Source of the DNA: Flavobacterium sp. JAS
Lineage (GTDB): Bacteria; Bacteroidota; Bacteroidia; Flavobacteriales; Flavobacteriaceae
Direction: 5' to 3'
Assembly: GCF_020991455.1 (NCBI RefSeq)
Contig: NZ_JAJMOX010000006.1
Location: 310,001-374,000, forward strand
DNA length: 64,000 nt
Part shown: in pieces, positions 17,051 through 25,732 of the stretch
Layout of the letters: each line of letters begins with the position of its first letter
How positions within the stretch are numbered: position 1 is the stretch's first letter
The notes under the pieces: generated by a model
Told to the model about the DNA's origin: nothing
Databases searched by the model: none
The model's input: only the letters and a program-made list of their open reading frames with translations
Translations under genes and position numbers: made by a program

Positions 17051-17082
17051 AAAAAAGCTCCAAATAACATTCGGAGCTTTGA
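17051..17082 (-). terminator. terminator of the repeat-containing T9SS protein gene
   Basis: Stem AAAGCTCC/GGAGCTTT (17054-17061 with 17073-17080), read on the minus strand and followed by a T-rich run, just past the stop at 17102. Confidence 0.75.
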
Positions 17083-17101
17083 TTTTAAATGGGTTATAAT
17101 T

Positions 17102-18898
17102 TTATTGATATAAAATTTTTCCAGATTTAACTTCTTTATTGCCAGATATAACTTTATAGTAGTATATCCCTTTTGAATAATTTGATGGGATATTCCATTT
17201 TATAATTTGATTGGGAGTAATAGTACCTTTAAAAACGGATTGAGCATTTCTTAATCCTTCAGAATAAACAATGATTTCCATTTCTTGATTATTAGAAGAA
17301 CTCGTTGTGAAATTTACAGCGTCTGATGTGGGATTTGGATAAATAGTTGCTGTGTTCTCTTTCTTCAAAGATGTAGTTGTAACACTATTAAGCGGCAACC
17401 TATTACTTGTTGAAGTTTTTACGGCTTTTACTAGTCTTACCAATTTTGCTGAGTTGTCTATTTGTAATATATTATTAATAAGGGAAAGATGAGGAGTTAA
17501 ATCCAGGTTTTTGGTAGTTTCATCAAAATCTATAGCATCTCCAGTGTAATATATTGCCCAAGAATAGTTGTAGTCGCCTAGTCCTCCAGTTGGAGTACTT
17601 CCTGTTACATTCTTGCCACTAATTGAAATAATGTTGTTTTGTATTTCAGACATATGTGGTATCGCAATATTGTTACTAGGCGAATATTGATTTCCCGAAG
17701 TTACCATCCTTTTTATTGTCGAATTATTAGACGAATTGAGATATCTGGCGAAACTAGATGTGGTTAGGTCTAAACTTTGTGATGTATCAGGTAATTCACT
17801 GGAGTCACCATCTTCAAAAATTACATACCAAGAATATTGATAAGTATTGGTGCCTAAACCTCCTGTAGGGATGCTGCCCTCAGCCTTTGAGCCATTCAAA
17901 GTAATTGTATTGTTTCCTACAGGGGAATTATGTGGTATTAGAATACCATTACTAGCTGAATATTGATTTCCTGACCTTATCATTCTTTTTAATATAAAAT
18001 TATTAGGTGAGTTGAAATATCTATTAAAAGTAGCTGGAGTTAGTATTAAATTTTGTGATGTATCAGGCAATTCGCTACCATCTCCATCTTGATCAATTAC
18101 ATACCAAGAATATTGAGAATAATCGACTCCTAAACCTCCTGTAGGGATACTGCCCTCAACTTTTAAGCCATTTAAGGTAATTGTATTGTTTTGAAGAGGT
18201 TGTATAATGGACAATATAATAGTATTACTTTGTAAAAAACCAGATGAAAAATATGCGGTTCTAAAATAACTAGCAGAAATGCTAGAAGTAGGCAAATAAT
18301 CTTTACCTGTTGCTCCTGAAATTTCAGTCCACGCTCCACCCGGAACAATAGACATAGACCACCTATATGTTGCATTCACTCCCATATCACTTCCTATAAA
18401 CCATTTATATGATTCCCCTACATCAACTATATAATTACTAGTGCTATTATTGTACCTAATTGTATTTAGATTTATTGGATCAGTTGGTGTAGTTGGCGCA
18501 GTAGTATTTTTGTAATTTACAGTAATTTTGATCATTTCAGACTCATTCTGAAAACAACTTCCATTAGTAGTAAACTTATAAATTTTTTGAGTGTCTGAAG
18601 TTACTGTTTTTTTAAATTTAAATTTTAATGTTGTTGTTTGTCCTGGAGTTAATGATAATCCATTTGAAGCTAGATTAGAAACAAAACCATCAGGATCTCC
18701 ACATAAAAAGTGCTGATTAAGTATTACCGGGTTGCTACTATTTCCATAACAACTAATTGTAATATCCAGAGATCCTTCAATACCGGAATTTGTTGTTACT
18801 GTACCAGTTTTAGAAGAGTAAGTCACATAATTTTGAGAAAATCCAATCTCTGCCAAAAAAAGCAAAGACATCATAAATAGTAATTTTACATTTTTCAT
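17102..18898 (-). CDS. T9SS type A sorting-domain protein with three internal repeats
   Basis: 598 aa. A signal peptide (MKNVKLLFMMSLLFLAEIGF) is followed by a beta-rich N-domain and three tandem repeats of about 90 residues, starting near 235, 329 and 419. Each opens NNTITLNG or similar, then GSIPTGGLG, YSWYVI, DGDxSELPDTSQ and a closing GNQYS segment. The C-terminal T9SS domain (ATIYPNPTSDAVNF to the end, with GIYYYKVISG) directs secretion across the outer membrane and surface attachment. Repeats resemble adhesin or receptor modules; no catalytic site was seen. The promoter carries the same phased operator as its neighbours. Confidence 0.85.
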   Translation of the reverse strand: MKNVKLLFMMSLLFLAEIGFSQNYVTYSSKTGTVTTNSGIEGSLDITISCYGNSSNPVILNQHFLCGDPDGFVSNLASNGLSLTPGQTTTLKFKFKKTVTSDTQKIYKFTTNGSCFQNESEMIKITVNYKNTTAPTTPTDPINLNTIRYNNSTSNYIVDVGESYKWFIGSDMGVNATYRWSMSIVPGGAWTEISGATGKDYLPTSSISASYFRTAYFSSGFLQSNTIILSIIQPLQNNTITLNGLKVEGSIPTGGLGVDYSQYSWYVIDQDGDGSELPDTSQNLILTPATFNRYFNSPNNFILKRMIRSGNQYSASNGILIPHNSPVGNNTITLNGSKAEGSIPTGGLGTNTYQYSWYVIFEDGDSSELPDTSQSLDLTTSSFARYLNSSNNSTIKRMVTSGNQYSPSNNIAIPHMSEIQNNIISISGKNVTGSTPTGGLGDYNYSWAIYYTGDAIDFDETTKNLDLTPHLSLINNILQIDNSAKLVRLVKAVKTSTSNRLPLNSVTTTSLKKENTATIYPNPTSDAVNFTTSSSNNQEMEIIVYSEGLRNAQSVFKGTITPNQIIKWNIPSNYSKGIYYYKVISGNKEVKSGKILYQ

Positions 18899-18921
18899 AA
18901 GTTGTTTTTTAAAATTCCAGA

Positions 18922-18976
18922 TAAAATTAGCAGGATAATTTTTACAACATGTTATGTAGGTATTACATTATAGTTA
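18922..18976 (-). promoter_or_regulatory. phased operator array and promoter, T9SS repeat protein gene
   Basis: Minus-strand TAAC-TAAT-TAAC at 11-bp steps (plus GTTA 18951, ATTA 18962, GTTA 18973). The -7-like TAATTTTA (18922-18929) is again exactly 21 nt from the last repeat. TAATGTAATA in the array core is shared with the 16963-16988 array. Confidence 0.75.
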
Positions 18977-19031
18977 TCTAAAAACATTTAAATGTCAGAA
19001 AAACGCCATGAGTTTTTTCAAGGATGTATAA

Positions 19032-19063
19032 ATAAAAAAAGCTCCAGATATGTGGAGCTTTCA
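19032..19063 (-). terminator. terminator of the TonB receptor gene
   Basis: Stem AAAGCTCC/GGAGCTTT (19038-19045 with 19054-19061) and a minus-strand T-run, immediately after the stop at 19088. It is nearly the same sequence as the terminator at 17051. Confidence 0.8.
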
Positions 19064-19087
19064 TTTTTATATTTATTTGAATGGGTA

Positions 19088-21901
19088 CTAAAAAGTATAT
19101 CCTAGTTTTAAAGAGAAACCAACTCCTTTTTTATAGCTGTTTGCTAGTAAAGAGGATTCATCTACTTTTATAGTTCCTTCGTTTCCAAATTCACGTTTTC
19201 TCCATGAATTTAAAATGTTATCGGCAGTGAATTTTACATCAAAGTGCTCAGAAAGTTTGCTTCCCCATACAAAATCCAATTGCTGTACAGGCAACTCATA
19301 GATATTGTCTTGTCCATTGGTTCCTACAGCATATATTCTTTTTCCAAAAACACCATAAACAAGAGACATAGTATTTGGCATGTCTTTTCCTAAATTAAAT
19401 TCATATTTTAAATCTGAATTTACTAACCAGTTTGATGCTCCCTGCAGTGATCTTGATTGATGTGTTTCAATAGAAGGTTTTACGGTAATTATCCCGTCTT
19501 CATCGATAGATTCAAAAGTTGGGCTTACAGTAACTTTTGATGACATCAAAGTTGCATTTAATCCCCATGAAAAATTATCTAAGTTTTCGCTGATTCTTTC
19601 TAAACCAACAAGTAATTCAGCTTCTATTCCATATATGTTAGCACTTTCAGAATTTAGAAAAGTAGTAACTGTTCCTGTTGTTGCGTTTGAGATGAAAGTT
19701 TTTTCAATTGGATTGATAAGGTGTTTTCCAAATATTCCAACAGCAATCATTTCTTTAGATGTTGGGAACAGCTCATATTTTAAGTCAGCATTGTAATTGT
19801 CGCTGTTTTTCAAAATTGAATTTCCTTGAGTTGAAGTTCCGTCAGCATTGATGAAAGATATTGGGAAAGCCTCCATGATAACTGGTTTGGTGTATGTTTT
19901 GCTTGCTGCAAAACGAATGTTAGCGTTGTCAGTCAGCAAATACTTAAGATTTACTGATGGTAAAAAATAGGCATTATCATATTTTAATACTCTGAATGGA
20001 GAATCAAAAGAACCTAATGTTCTGTAATGAGTTTCCTTAAGAGTGCTTTCAAAACGAACTCCTGCGTTTACTTCAAGTTTCTCTCCAAATTTTAAAAACA
20101 AATTAGCATAACCTGCATTAGCCATTTCGTCAAGTTTAACTTTGTAAGTAGCATTAGAGTTTTCGCTAAAAGTCATTTTATTAGCTGAAATGTCGTTGGT
20201 TATTTGAGTATCTATATTATTTATGCTTGAAGAAAAACCATCATTACCGGTACTTGAAACAAAACGGTATGAGGATTCCATCTTGGATCCGCTGCCATTA
20301 TATCCAATGGTTAATTTGTTTTGTTTGTCATTTTTCCCGAATTTCAAATTATACTCTACTAATGCTGAATAAAAAGAATTACCATCGACAGTCAAATATT
20401 GGCGCAGGAAATTATTTGCTCCATAAGAAGCGCTTATCATATCATCGCCTGTTTTAAGACCAGAGAAAAACTTTCTATCTGGCTGCTCATATTTTGTAGT
20501 AGCAAATGAGGCTCCAGCTTTAATAGTCTGGTTTTTGTCTTTGGTTATTGCGTATTCACCCAATAATTGGGCATTCAAATAATCACTTTTGTCTAATTGA
20601 TTGGTACGGATAAATCCATTTTCGGCAGCTGTCCCTCCTGATGGTCCGTACTGATCTTTTATAGAGTTTAAGTTAGTTCTGATGTATAATGTGTTGAACG
20701 ATAACTTAAGCCTGTCATTGCTGTAGTTTAAACCGACTAATGCTGAGTTTGTGGTTTTGAAACGATAATCAGTAGTGATAAAATTGTTTACATATTTAGA
20801 TCCGGAAGACTGTAAATCGATAGTTCTATCAACCCCTTGTCTTATTGAAAAATTATTGTCGTAATTTATAGAAAGCAGGTACGAGAAAACTTGATTATTA
20901 TTCAAATTGAATTTCTCCGCATGCAAAAGGTTGATACTTGTGTTTAAAGGACTTTTAGATTCACTTACATTAAAACCTTTATCGTTACTTACTGAGTTTA
21001 AAGCCTGGTCAGTTGTGTAAGTTTGTCTCGTTGCCTGATCTCCAAGAAAACTTGGTAATTGTCTGTCTTTACCATTAAATCCCAAAAAGCCTGTTGCTGT
21101 ATCTGCATCATTTGATAATAAGAAATCTTTAAAGCTGTTTCCGGTTGTATAACCTGCTCCAACACTTATTTTCGTAATGCTTTTTGTTGGCTTTGAAGTT
21201 TGAATATTGAAAGTACCTCCGGCAAAATCACCATATATATTTGGATTAAATGTTTTGTACACATCAATTACTCCAACAATATTCGTTGGAAACAAATCCA
21301 AAGCAATAATTTTAGTGAATGGGCTGTTTGTTGGTGCAGCCAAATCATTAATTAATAAATTATTATATCGGTCTTCCAGTCCACGTACAAATATTCCACG
21401 GGAATCTACTTTTGTGATTCCAGTTATTTTTGTTAAACCTTCCTCAACATCACTAACACCTTTTCTAGACATTTCCTGTGCACCAATACTTTGTTTGATA
21501 ACAACGGCATTTTTTTGGTCTAGTAATAAGGCGGTTTCTTTTTCTTTATTAGCTGTCGATTTTACAACGACATCTTTAAGAGTATAACCTCCTGATGAAA
21601 GTACTTGATTAATAGTAATAGTTTCGTTTGCTTTAACCGTTACAGGTTTTTCAACAGATTCATATCCTACGAAACTAAAAATAATGATATGATTTCCTGG
21701 ATTAACACTCAACGAATATTTTCCGTCTATGTCAGTGTTTGCGCTAATGTTTGTACCTTTTATTAATACATTTGCGAAAGGCAACGCTTGATTGTTCATT
21801 TCTTTGTCAGTTAATAAACCAGAAATCGTACCTTTGTTTTGTGCGATCGAAATCGTACAGATAAATAATGCAATAAATAGAAATTTTAAATTGAATTTCA
21901 T
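19088..21901 (-). CDS. TonB-dependent outer membrane receptor
   Basis: 937 aa. Signal peptide (to about residue 20), a carboxypeptidase-regulatory-like beta-sandwich (GTISGLLTDKEMNNQALPFA to about residue 105), a TonB plug (about 120-240, with SDVEEGLTKITGITKVDSRG and GIFVRGLEDRYNNLLIN) and a long beta-barrel ending in aromatic LKLGYTF. It imports a large or scarce nutrient across the outer membrane using TonB-ExbBD energy; the ligand is not shown by sequence. It is divergent from a PhoB-like regulator and controlled by the same phased operator as the porin. Phosphate-containing substrates are therefore the leading guess. Confidence 0.92.
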   Translation of the reverse strand: MKFNLKFLFIALFICTISIAQNKGTISGLLTDKEMNNQALPFANVLIKGTNISANTDIDGKYSLSVNPGNHIIIFSFVGYESVEKPVTVKANETITINQVLSSGGYTLKDVVVKSTANKEKETALLLDQKNAVVIKQSIGAQEMSRKGVSDVEEGLTKITGITKVDSRGIFVRGLEDRYNNLLINDLAAPTNSPFTKIIALDLFPTNIVGVIDVYKTFNPNIYGDFAGGTFNIQTSKPTKSITKISVGAGYTTGNSFKDFLLSNDADTATGFLGFNGKDRQLPSFLGDQATRQTYTTDQALNSVSNDKGFNVSESKSPLNTSINLLHAEKFNLNNNQVFSYLLSINYDNNFSIRQGVDRTIDLQSSGSKYVNNFITTDYRFKTTNSALVGLNYSNDRLKLSFNTLYIRTNLNSIKDQYGPSGGTAAENGFIRTNQLDKSDYLNAQLLGEYAITKDKNQTIKAGASFATTKYEQPDRKFFSGLKTGDDMISASYGANNFLRQYLTVDGNSFYSALVEYNLKFGKNDKQNKLTIGYNGSGSKMESSYRFVSSTGNDGFSSSINNIDTQITNDISANKMTFSENSNATYKVKLDEMANAGYANLFLKFGEKLEVNAGVRFESTLKETHYRTLGSFDSPFRVLKYDNAYFLPSVNLKYLLTDNANIRFAASKTYTKPVIMEAFPISFINADGTSTQGNSILKNSDNYNADLKYELFPTSKEMIAVGIFGKHLINPIEKTFISNATTGTVTTFLNSESANIYGIEAELLVGLERISENLDNFSWGLNATLMSSKVTVSPTFESIDEDGIITVKPSIETHQSRSLQGASNWLVNSDLKYEFNLGKDMPNTMSLVYGVFGKRIYAVGTNGQDNIYELPVQQLDFVWGSKLSEHFDVKFTADNILNSWRKREFGNEGTIKVDESSLLANSYKKGVGFSLKLGYTF

Positions 21902-21930
21902 TTCAGTGTTGTGTTTAATTTATTTTTGTG

Positions 21931-22026
21931 CAAAGAAAGAAACGCAGTGTAAAGTTCGTGTTAGCTACTTGTTATGTTTCTGTGTCTTGTAGATTATCAA
22001 ATTGTTACGAGATTAAATTACGGTTA
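21931..22026 (-). promoter_or_regulatory. phased operator array and promoter, TonB receptor gene
   Basis: Minus-strand TAAC, TAAC, TTAC at 11-bp steps (plus GTTA 21971, GTTA 21960, GTAA 21949), ending 10 nt before a -7-like TTTCTTTG (21931-21938). Two further 11-bp-spaced pairs (21993/22004 and 22012/22023) lie upstream towards the divergent regulator gene and may serve both directions. Confidence 0.7.
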
Positions 22027-22134
22027 ACTGCAATTTATGACCGCTGTTTTATTAGTATATTTACCATCTCAAATGAAAATCATCGAATGTATAATAAAGA
22101 AAATTTGATGTAAGGATCTCAATTTTTGCTATTT

Positions 22135-22818
22135 ATGAAAAAAACACAAACCAAGATTTTATTAGTTGACGATGAACCAGATATCTTAGAAATCGTTGGC
22201 TATAACCTTGCTCAGGAAGGCTACCAGATTGTAACAGCTTCTAACGGAAAAGAGGCCATTGCAAAGGCTCAGAAAGAATTGCCGGACTTAATTATTATGG
22301 ATGTAATGATGGCAGAAATGGACGGAATGGAAGCTTGCGAACACATTAGAAAAATTCCTGAATTAAATAATGTTATCATAACATTTCTTACAGCGAGAAG
22401 CGAAGATTATTCACAAGTTGCTGGTTTTGATGCAGGTGCAGATGACTACATCACCAAACCAATAAAACCAAAATTATTGGTTAGCAAAGTAAAGGCTTTG
22501 TTAAGAAGGTTAAAAGAACAAGAAGTAGTTAGCGACACTTTAAACGTTGGCGGAATCGAAATTAACCGAGAAGAATACAAGATCATCAAAGGCAATGTTG
22601 AGATTGCTTTACCAAGAAAAGAGTTCGAATTATTTTACTTATTAGCTTCTAAACCAGGGAAAGTTTTCAAAAGAGACGAAATTCTGGATAAAGTTTGGGG
22701 TAACGAAGTTGTAGTTGGAGGAAGAACAATTGATGTTCATATTAGAAAACTACGCGAAAAAATTGGAGAAGATCTTTTTAAAACAATAAAAGGAGTGGGT
22801 TATAAATTTGAAGTTTAA
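22135..22818 (+). CDS. PhoB-like OmpR-family response regulator
   Basis: 227 aa from ATG 22135. The in-frame TTG at 22126 is less likely. The receiver domain has the acidic pair D12-D13, phosphoacceptor Asp56 (LIIMDVMMAEMDG), Thr in FLTARSEDY and Lys in DYITKPIKPKLL. A C-terminal winged helix (about 130-227) ends RTIDVHIRKLREKIGEDLFK, typical of OmpR/PhoB DNA-binding domains, which bind as head-to-tail dimers on 11-bp direct repeats. Four promoters around it carry such repeats. With an OprP-like porin and a PhoR-like kinase downstream, control of phosphate starvation is likely but not proven. Confidence 0.9.
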   Translation: MKKTQTKILLVDDEPDILEIVGYNLAQEGYQIVTASNGKEAIAKAQKELPDLIIMDVMMAEMDGMEACEHIRKIPELNNVIITFLTARSEDYSQVAGFDAGADDYITKPIKPKLLVSKVKALLRRLKEQEVVSDTLNVGGIEINREEYKIIKGNVEIALPRKEFELFYLLASKPGKVFKRDEILDKVWGNEVVVGGRTIDVHIRKLREKIGEDLFKTIKGVGYKFEV

Positions 22819-22820
22819 TT

Positions 22821-22862
22821 CTTTAAGATACTAAGTTGCTAAGGGACTAAGATTCTAAGCGA
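22821..22862. repeat. degenerate CTAAG-type repeat (copy 1)
   Basis: Successive TTAAGATA, CTAAGTTG, CTAAGGGA, CTAAGATT, CTAAGC units lie right after the regulator stop. Similar CTTAG-rich stretches occur at 52948-52980 and 56345-56385, on the opposite strand sense. Confidence 0.55.
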
Positions 22863-22900
22863 TTTTTTAGATTTAAACCGATTCGAATTACATAAAAAAT

Positions 22901-22955
22901 AAACCATATAAGGAGTTAGAGATCATATGATCTTTAATTTCTTATATGGTTTTTG
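22901..22955 (+). terminator. hairpin between regulator and kinase genes
   Basis: 12-bp stem (22901-22912 with 22941-22952) followed by T5. The loop itself contains the palindrome AGATCATATGATCT (22920-22933). It would at least attenuate read-through from the regulator into the kinase gene. Confidence 0.65.
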
Positions 22956-22958
22956 AGT

Positions 22959-22966
22959 TAACTTTG
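22959..22966 (+). promoter_or_regulatory. candidate -7 element of the kinase gene
   Basis: TAACTTTG matches TAnnTTTG downstream of the hairpin, implying an independent transcript for the kinase with a leader of about 80 nt. No clear -33 TTG is seen. Confidence 0.35.
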
Positions 22967-23015
22967 TTTGAGTTCAAATGTTAATTTAGGAGAATTTCAT
23001 TAACTCAAAGAGAAA

Positions 23016-23042
23016 CTTAATTTTTCTTAATCTCTTAATGGT
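23016..23042. repeat. CCATTAAG-family arm (copy d)
   Basis: The 27 bp here are identical to 6745-6771. Only this arm is clear; the opposite arm is degenerate. It sits 13 bp before the kinase start codon, so it forms the end of its leader. Confidence 0.6.
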
Positions 23043-23054
23043 TCAATACTATCA

Positions 23055-24134
23055 ATGAAAATTAATTTTAAAAAAACATACAAATTTGCTGTCAAATCGG
23101 CATTATATATAAGTCTTTTTGCAACAGGATTTGTATTGATGTTAATGTCTTTATTTTATAAAAATCAACTAAAACATCAGGTTGCATTCGGAATAATTTT
23201 TATTATCTCAATTTATGTATTTGCTTTTCTGGTTTTACAATATCGTGTAGAACGTTTTATTTACAGAAGAGTTAAGAAAATATACGATGAGGTTTCGTTG
23301 CTGGAATCAACAACACTTATCAATCAGCCCATAACTACGGATATGGAAACGCTTTCGCGTGAAGTGAAGAAGTTTGCGACAGATAAAAAACTCGAGATCG
23401 AGATGCTGGAAATTCGTGAACAATACCGCAGAGAGTTTTTAGGAAACGTTTCGCACGAACTAAAAACGCCTTTGTTTACCGTTCAGGGTTATGTATCAAC
23501 TTTGCTTGACGGAGCAATGGACGACAAGAACATTAGAAAGAAATATTTAAAACGTGCAGAAAAAGGAGTAGAGCGTCTTATTTATATAGTCGAAGATCTT
23601 GACATGATTACCAAATTAGAATCGGGAGATTTAGATTTGAATTTTACTGATTTTAATATTGTTGAGCTGATTCAGAATGTTTTTGATTTATTAGAAATGA
23701 AAGCTGATAAAAAGAAAATCAAATTGGCCTTTGAAAGCAAGAACGTTCAATCCGTAATCGTTCGTGGTGATCAGGATAGAATTCAGCAAGTGCTTGAAAA
23801 CCTGATAGTGAATTCTATTAAATATGGTAAAGACGGCGGTTTAACCGAAGTTGGCGTTGTTAATTTAACCAAGAAAAAAGTCTTAATTCGTATTAGTGAT
23901 AATGGAGAAGGAGTTGAAAAACAAAATATTCCAAGACTTTTTGAGCGTTTCTACAGAGTTGATAAAAGCGGAACCCGTTCTGAAGGAGGTTCTGGTTTAG
24001 GGTTGGCAATCGTAAAACATATTATCGAAGCTCATAAAGAGAAAGTATATGTAGAAAGTGAGTTTGGGATAGGTTCTGAATTCTCTTTTACGCTCGAAAA
24101 AGCAAATAAAATAATAAAAGCTGAGGTTAAATAA
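23055..24134 (+). CDS. PhoR-like sensor histidine kinase
   Basis: 359 aa. Two N-terminal membrane helices (about residues 13-33 and 42-65) leave almost no periplasmic loop. A short linker leads to the HisKA domain with the phosphoacceptor His134 in FLGNVSHELKTPLFTVQGYV. The ATPase domain has the N box (QVLENLIVNSIKYG), ISDNGEGVEKQ, LFERFYRVDKSGTRSEGGSG and GLGLAIVKHIIEAH. This compact two-helix form is typical of PhoR, which senses through the Pst transporter rather than a periplasmic domain. It probably phosphorylates the regulator encoded upstream, though 236 bp with a hairpin separate the two genes. Confidence 0.88.
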   Translation: MKINFKKTYKFAVKSALYISLFATGFVLMLMSLFYKNQLKHQVAFGIIFIISIYVFAFLVLQYRVERFIYRRVKKIYDEVSLLESTTLINQPITTDMETLSREVKKFATDKKLEIEMLEIREQYRREFLGNVSHELKTPLFTVQGYVSTLLDGAMDDKNIRKKYLKRAEKGVERLIYIVEDLDMITKLESGDLDLNFTDFNIVELIQNVFDLLEMKADKKKIKLAFESKNVQSVIVRGDQDRIQQVLENLIVNSIKYGKDGGLTEVGVVNLTKKKVLIRISDNGEGVEKQNIPRLFERFYRVDKSGTRSEGGSGLGLAIVKHIIEAHKEKVYVESEFGIGSEFSFTLEKANKIIKAEVK

Positions 24135-24207
24135 TTGTAAGCTATTTTCTGACGAAGTGCCAAAATACGGGTGTTTTAACTTTAACGAAACACTTGCTGT
24201 CACTGCG

Positions 24208-24273
24208 TAACAATAAATTTTTATTATAATAACATCTTGTTAATGATTTCTTAACATAGGTGACACATCTTTG
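24208..24273 (+). promoter_or_regulatory. phased operator array and promoter, porin gene
   Basis: TAAC (24230), TAAT (24241), TAAC (24252) at 11-bp steps, with another in-phase TAAC at 24208. A -7-like CATCTTTG (24266-24273) follows 10 nt after the last repeat. The order TAAC-TAAT-TAAC and its orientation towards the gene are the same as for the lipoprotein and T9SS genes. Confidence 0.75.
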
Positions 24274-24302
24274 CACCTTGAATTTAAGCGCATTAGAGCA
24301 AA

Positions 24303-25598
24303 ATGATAAAAAAGAAAATAATTGCAATTTTATTGCTAATTACTTGCGGAGCAAATGCGCAAGAACTAAGTAAACAAGATGTGAAAAAAGAAGTCGTTCG
24401 TCTTCTTGATTCCATAAACAAAGCAAAACTTCCAGATACACAATCTGGGGCAGGTACCGCTGAACATTGGTACGATAGAATCTCACTTAGAGGTTATGCG
24501 CAAATAAGATACAATGGTTTGTTTTCTACAAATGATAAAGTTTCTTGTGAGCAGTGTGATAGATCCTGGGGAACAACTTCTACGGCTCCGGATGCAAAAG
24601 CAAACAACGGACTTTTTATTAGACGTGCTCGTCTGGTATTCTCAGGACAGGTTCATCCAAATGTATTTTTCTATTTTCAGCCTGATTTTGCAAGTTCACC
24701 GGTTACGGGAATTCAAAATTTTGTTCAGATTCGAGATTTGTATTTTGATCTTTCTTTCGATAAAAAGAAAGAATATCGCGTTCGTATAGGGCAAAGTAAA
24801 ATTCCGTATGGTTTCGAAAACATGCAATCAAGCTCACAGCGTTTGGCTCTGGACAGAAATGATGCAATGAATAGTGCGATATTAAACGAACGTGATTTAG
24901 GAATGTTCTTTTATTGGGCACCAGCCAAAATTAGAGAACGTTTTGAGATGTTGGTAAAAGACGGTTTCAAAGGTTCTGGAGATTATGGTGTTTTTGCTTT
25001 TGGAGTTTATAACGGACAAATTGCTAATAAACTGGACGGAAACAGAGATCTTAATGTGGTTGCCAGAGTAACATATCCTTTTGTAATTGGCAGTCAGATT
25101 ATCGAACCTGGAATTCAGGCTTATACTGGAAAATGGGCTTTTACCGGAGAAATTTCACCAGGAGTTATCGTAAATGATCCACAATACGTAAAAGATCAAA
25201 GAGTAGGAGCGACATTTGTTTTGTATCCAAGACCTTTCGGAATTCAAACGGAATATAATATCGGGACAGGACCACGATATAATACACTTACCAACACTGT
25301 TGATGAAACAGATTTAAATGGTGGTTACATATTATTTAATTATAAATTAGACGTCAAAAAGCAACACATATACCCTTTTGCAAAGTTTCAATATTATGAT
25401 GGAGGGAAAAAATATGAAAAAGATGCCAGAAGTTATGTCGTTAGAGACTACGAAGTTGGTATAGAATGGCAGCCAATCAAAGCCTTCGAACTTACAGCAG
25501 AATATGTGATTGCCGACCGTACTTTCGAAGACAGCGCATTACCAATCAATAGACAACAAGGAAATTTATTGAGATTGCAAGCTCAGTTTAATTTCTAA
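24303..25598 (+). CDS. OprP/OprO-like porin
   Basis: 431 aa. A signal peptide (MIKKKIIAILLLITCGANAQ) and a short coiled N-terminal segment (VKKEVVRLLDSINKA) precede a 16-strand-type barrel with GYAQIRYNGLF, NGLFIRRARLVFSGQVHPNV, YRVRIGQSKIPYGFENMQSS and a terminal aromatic LRLQAQFNF. These are landmarks of the phosphate-selective porin O/P family. It probably allows anions, notably phosphate or polyphosphate, through the outer membrane. It sits downstream of PhoBR-like genes and its promoter carries the phased array, both consistent with phosphate-starvation induction. Selectivity for phosphate rather than other ligands is inferred. Confidence 0.88.
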   Translation: MIKKKIIAILLLITCGANAQELSKQDVKKEVVRLLDSINKAKLPDTQSGAGTAEHWYDRISLRGYAQIRYNGLFSTNDKVSCEQCDRSWGTTSTAPDAKANNGLFIRRARLVFSGQVHPNVFFYFQPDFASSPVTGIQNFVQIRDLYFDLSFDKKKEYRVRIGQSKIPYGFENMQSSSQRLALDRNDAMNSAILNERDLGMFFYWAPAKIRERFEMLVKDGFKGSGDYGVFAFGVYNGQIANKLDGNRDLNVVARVTYPFVIGSQIIEPGIQAYTGKWAFTGEISPGVIVNDPQYVKDQRVGATFVLYPRPFGIQTEYNIGTGPRYNTLTNTVDETDLNGGYILFNYKLDVKKQHIYPFAKFQYYDGGKKYEKDARSYVVRDYEVGIEWQPIKAFELTAEYVIADRTFEDSALPINRQQGNLLRLQAQFNF

Positions 25599-25606
25599 AT
25601 TAAATG

Positions 25607-25687
25607 ATTTTTAAAATCTGTGTCGGTTCGCCACGAATTTCACGAATTCGCACGAATTAATTAGTGTTAATTAGTGAAATTCGTGGC
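25607..25687. repeat. GCCACGAATTTCACG element (copy 1)
   Basis: A 58-bp near-perfect inverted repeat (25630-25687; 19-bp arms beginning GCCACGAATTTCACGAATT) with a flanking tail that reads, on the minus strand, ACACAGATTTTAAA. The same core and tail occur at 39846-39930 in the opposite orientation, with about 4 differences in 58. Confidence 0.85.
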
Positions 25688-25732
25688 AAAAAATCAGTAA
25701 AATCATTTAATCTGTGGCAAAAACAAGTATTG

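Noticed and set aside
21207..21587. 126-residue plus-strand frame inside the TonB receptor gene
   Set aside because: Antisense shadow of a well-supported 937-residue receptor.
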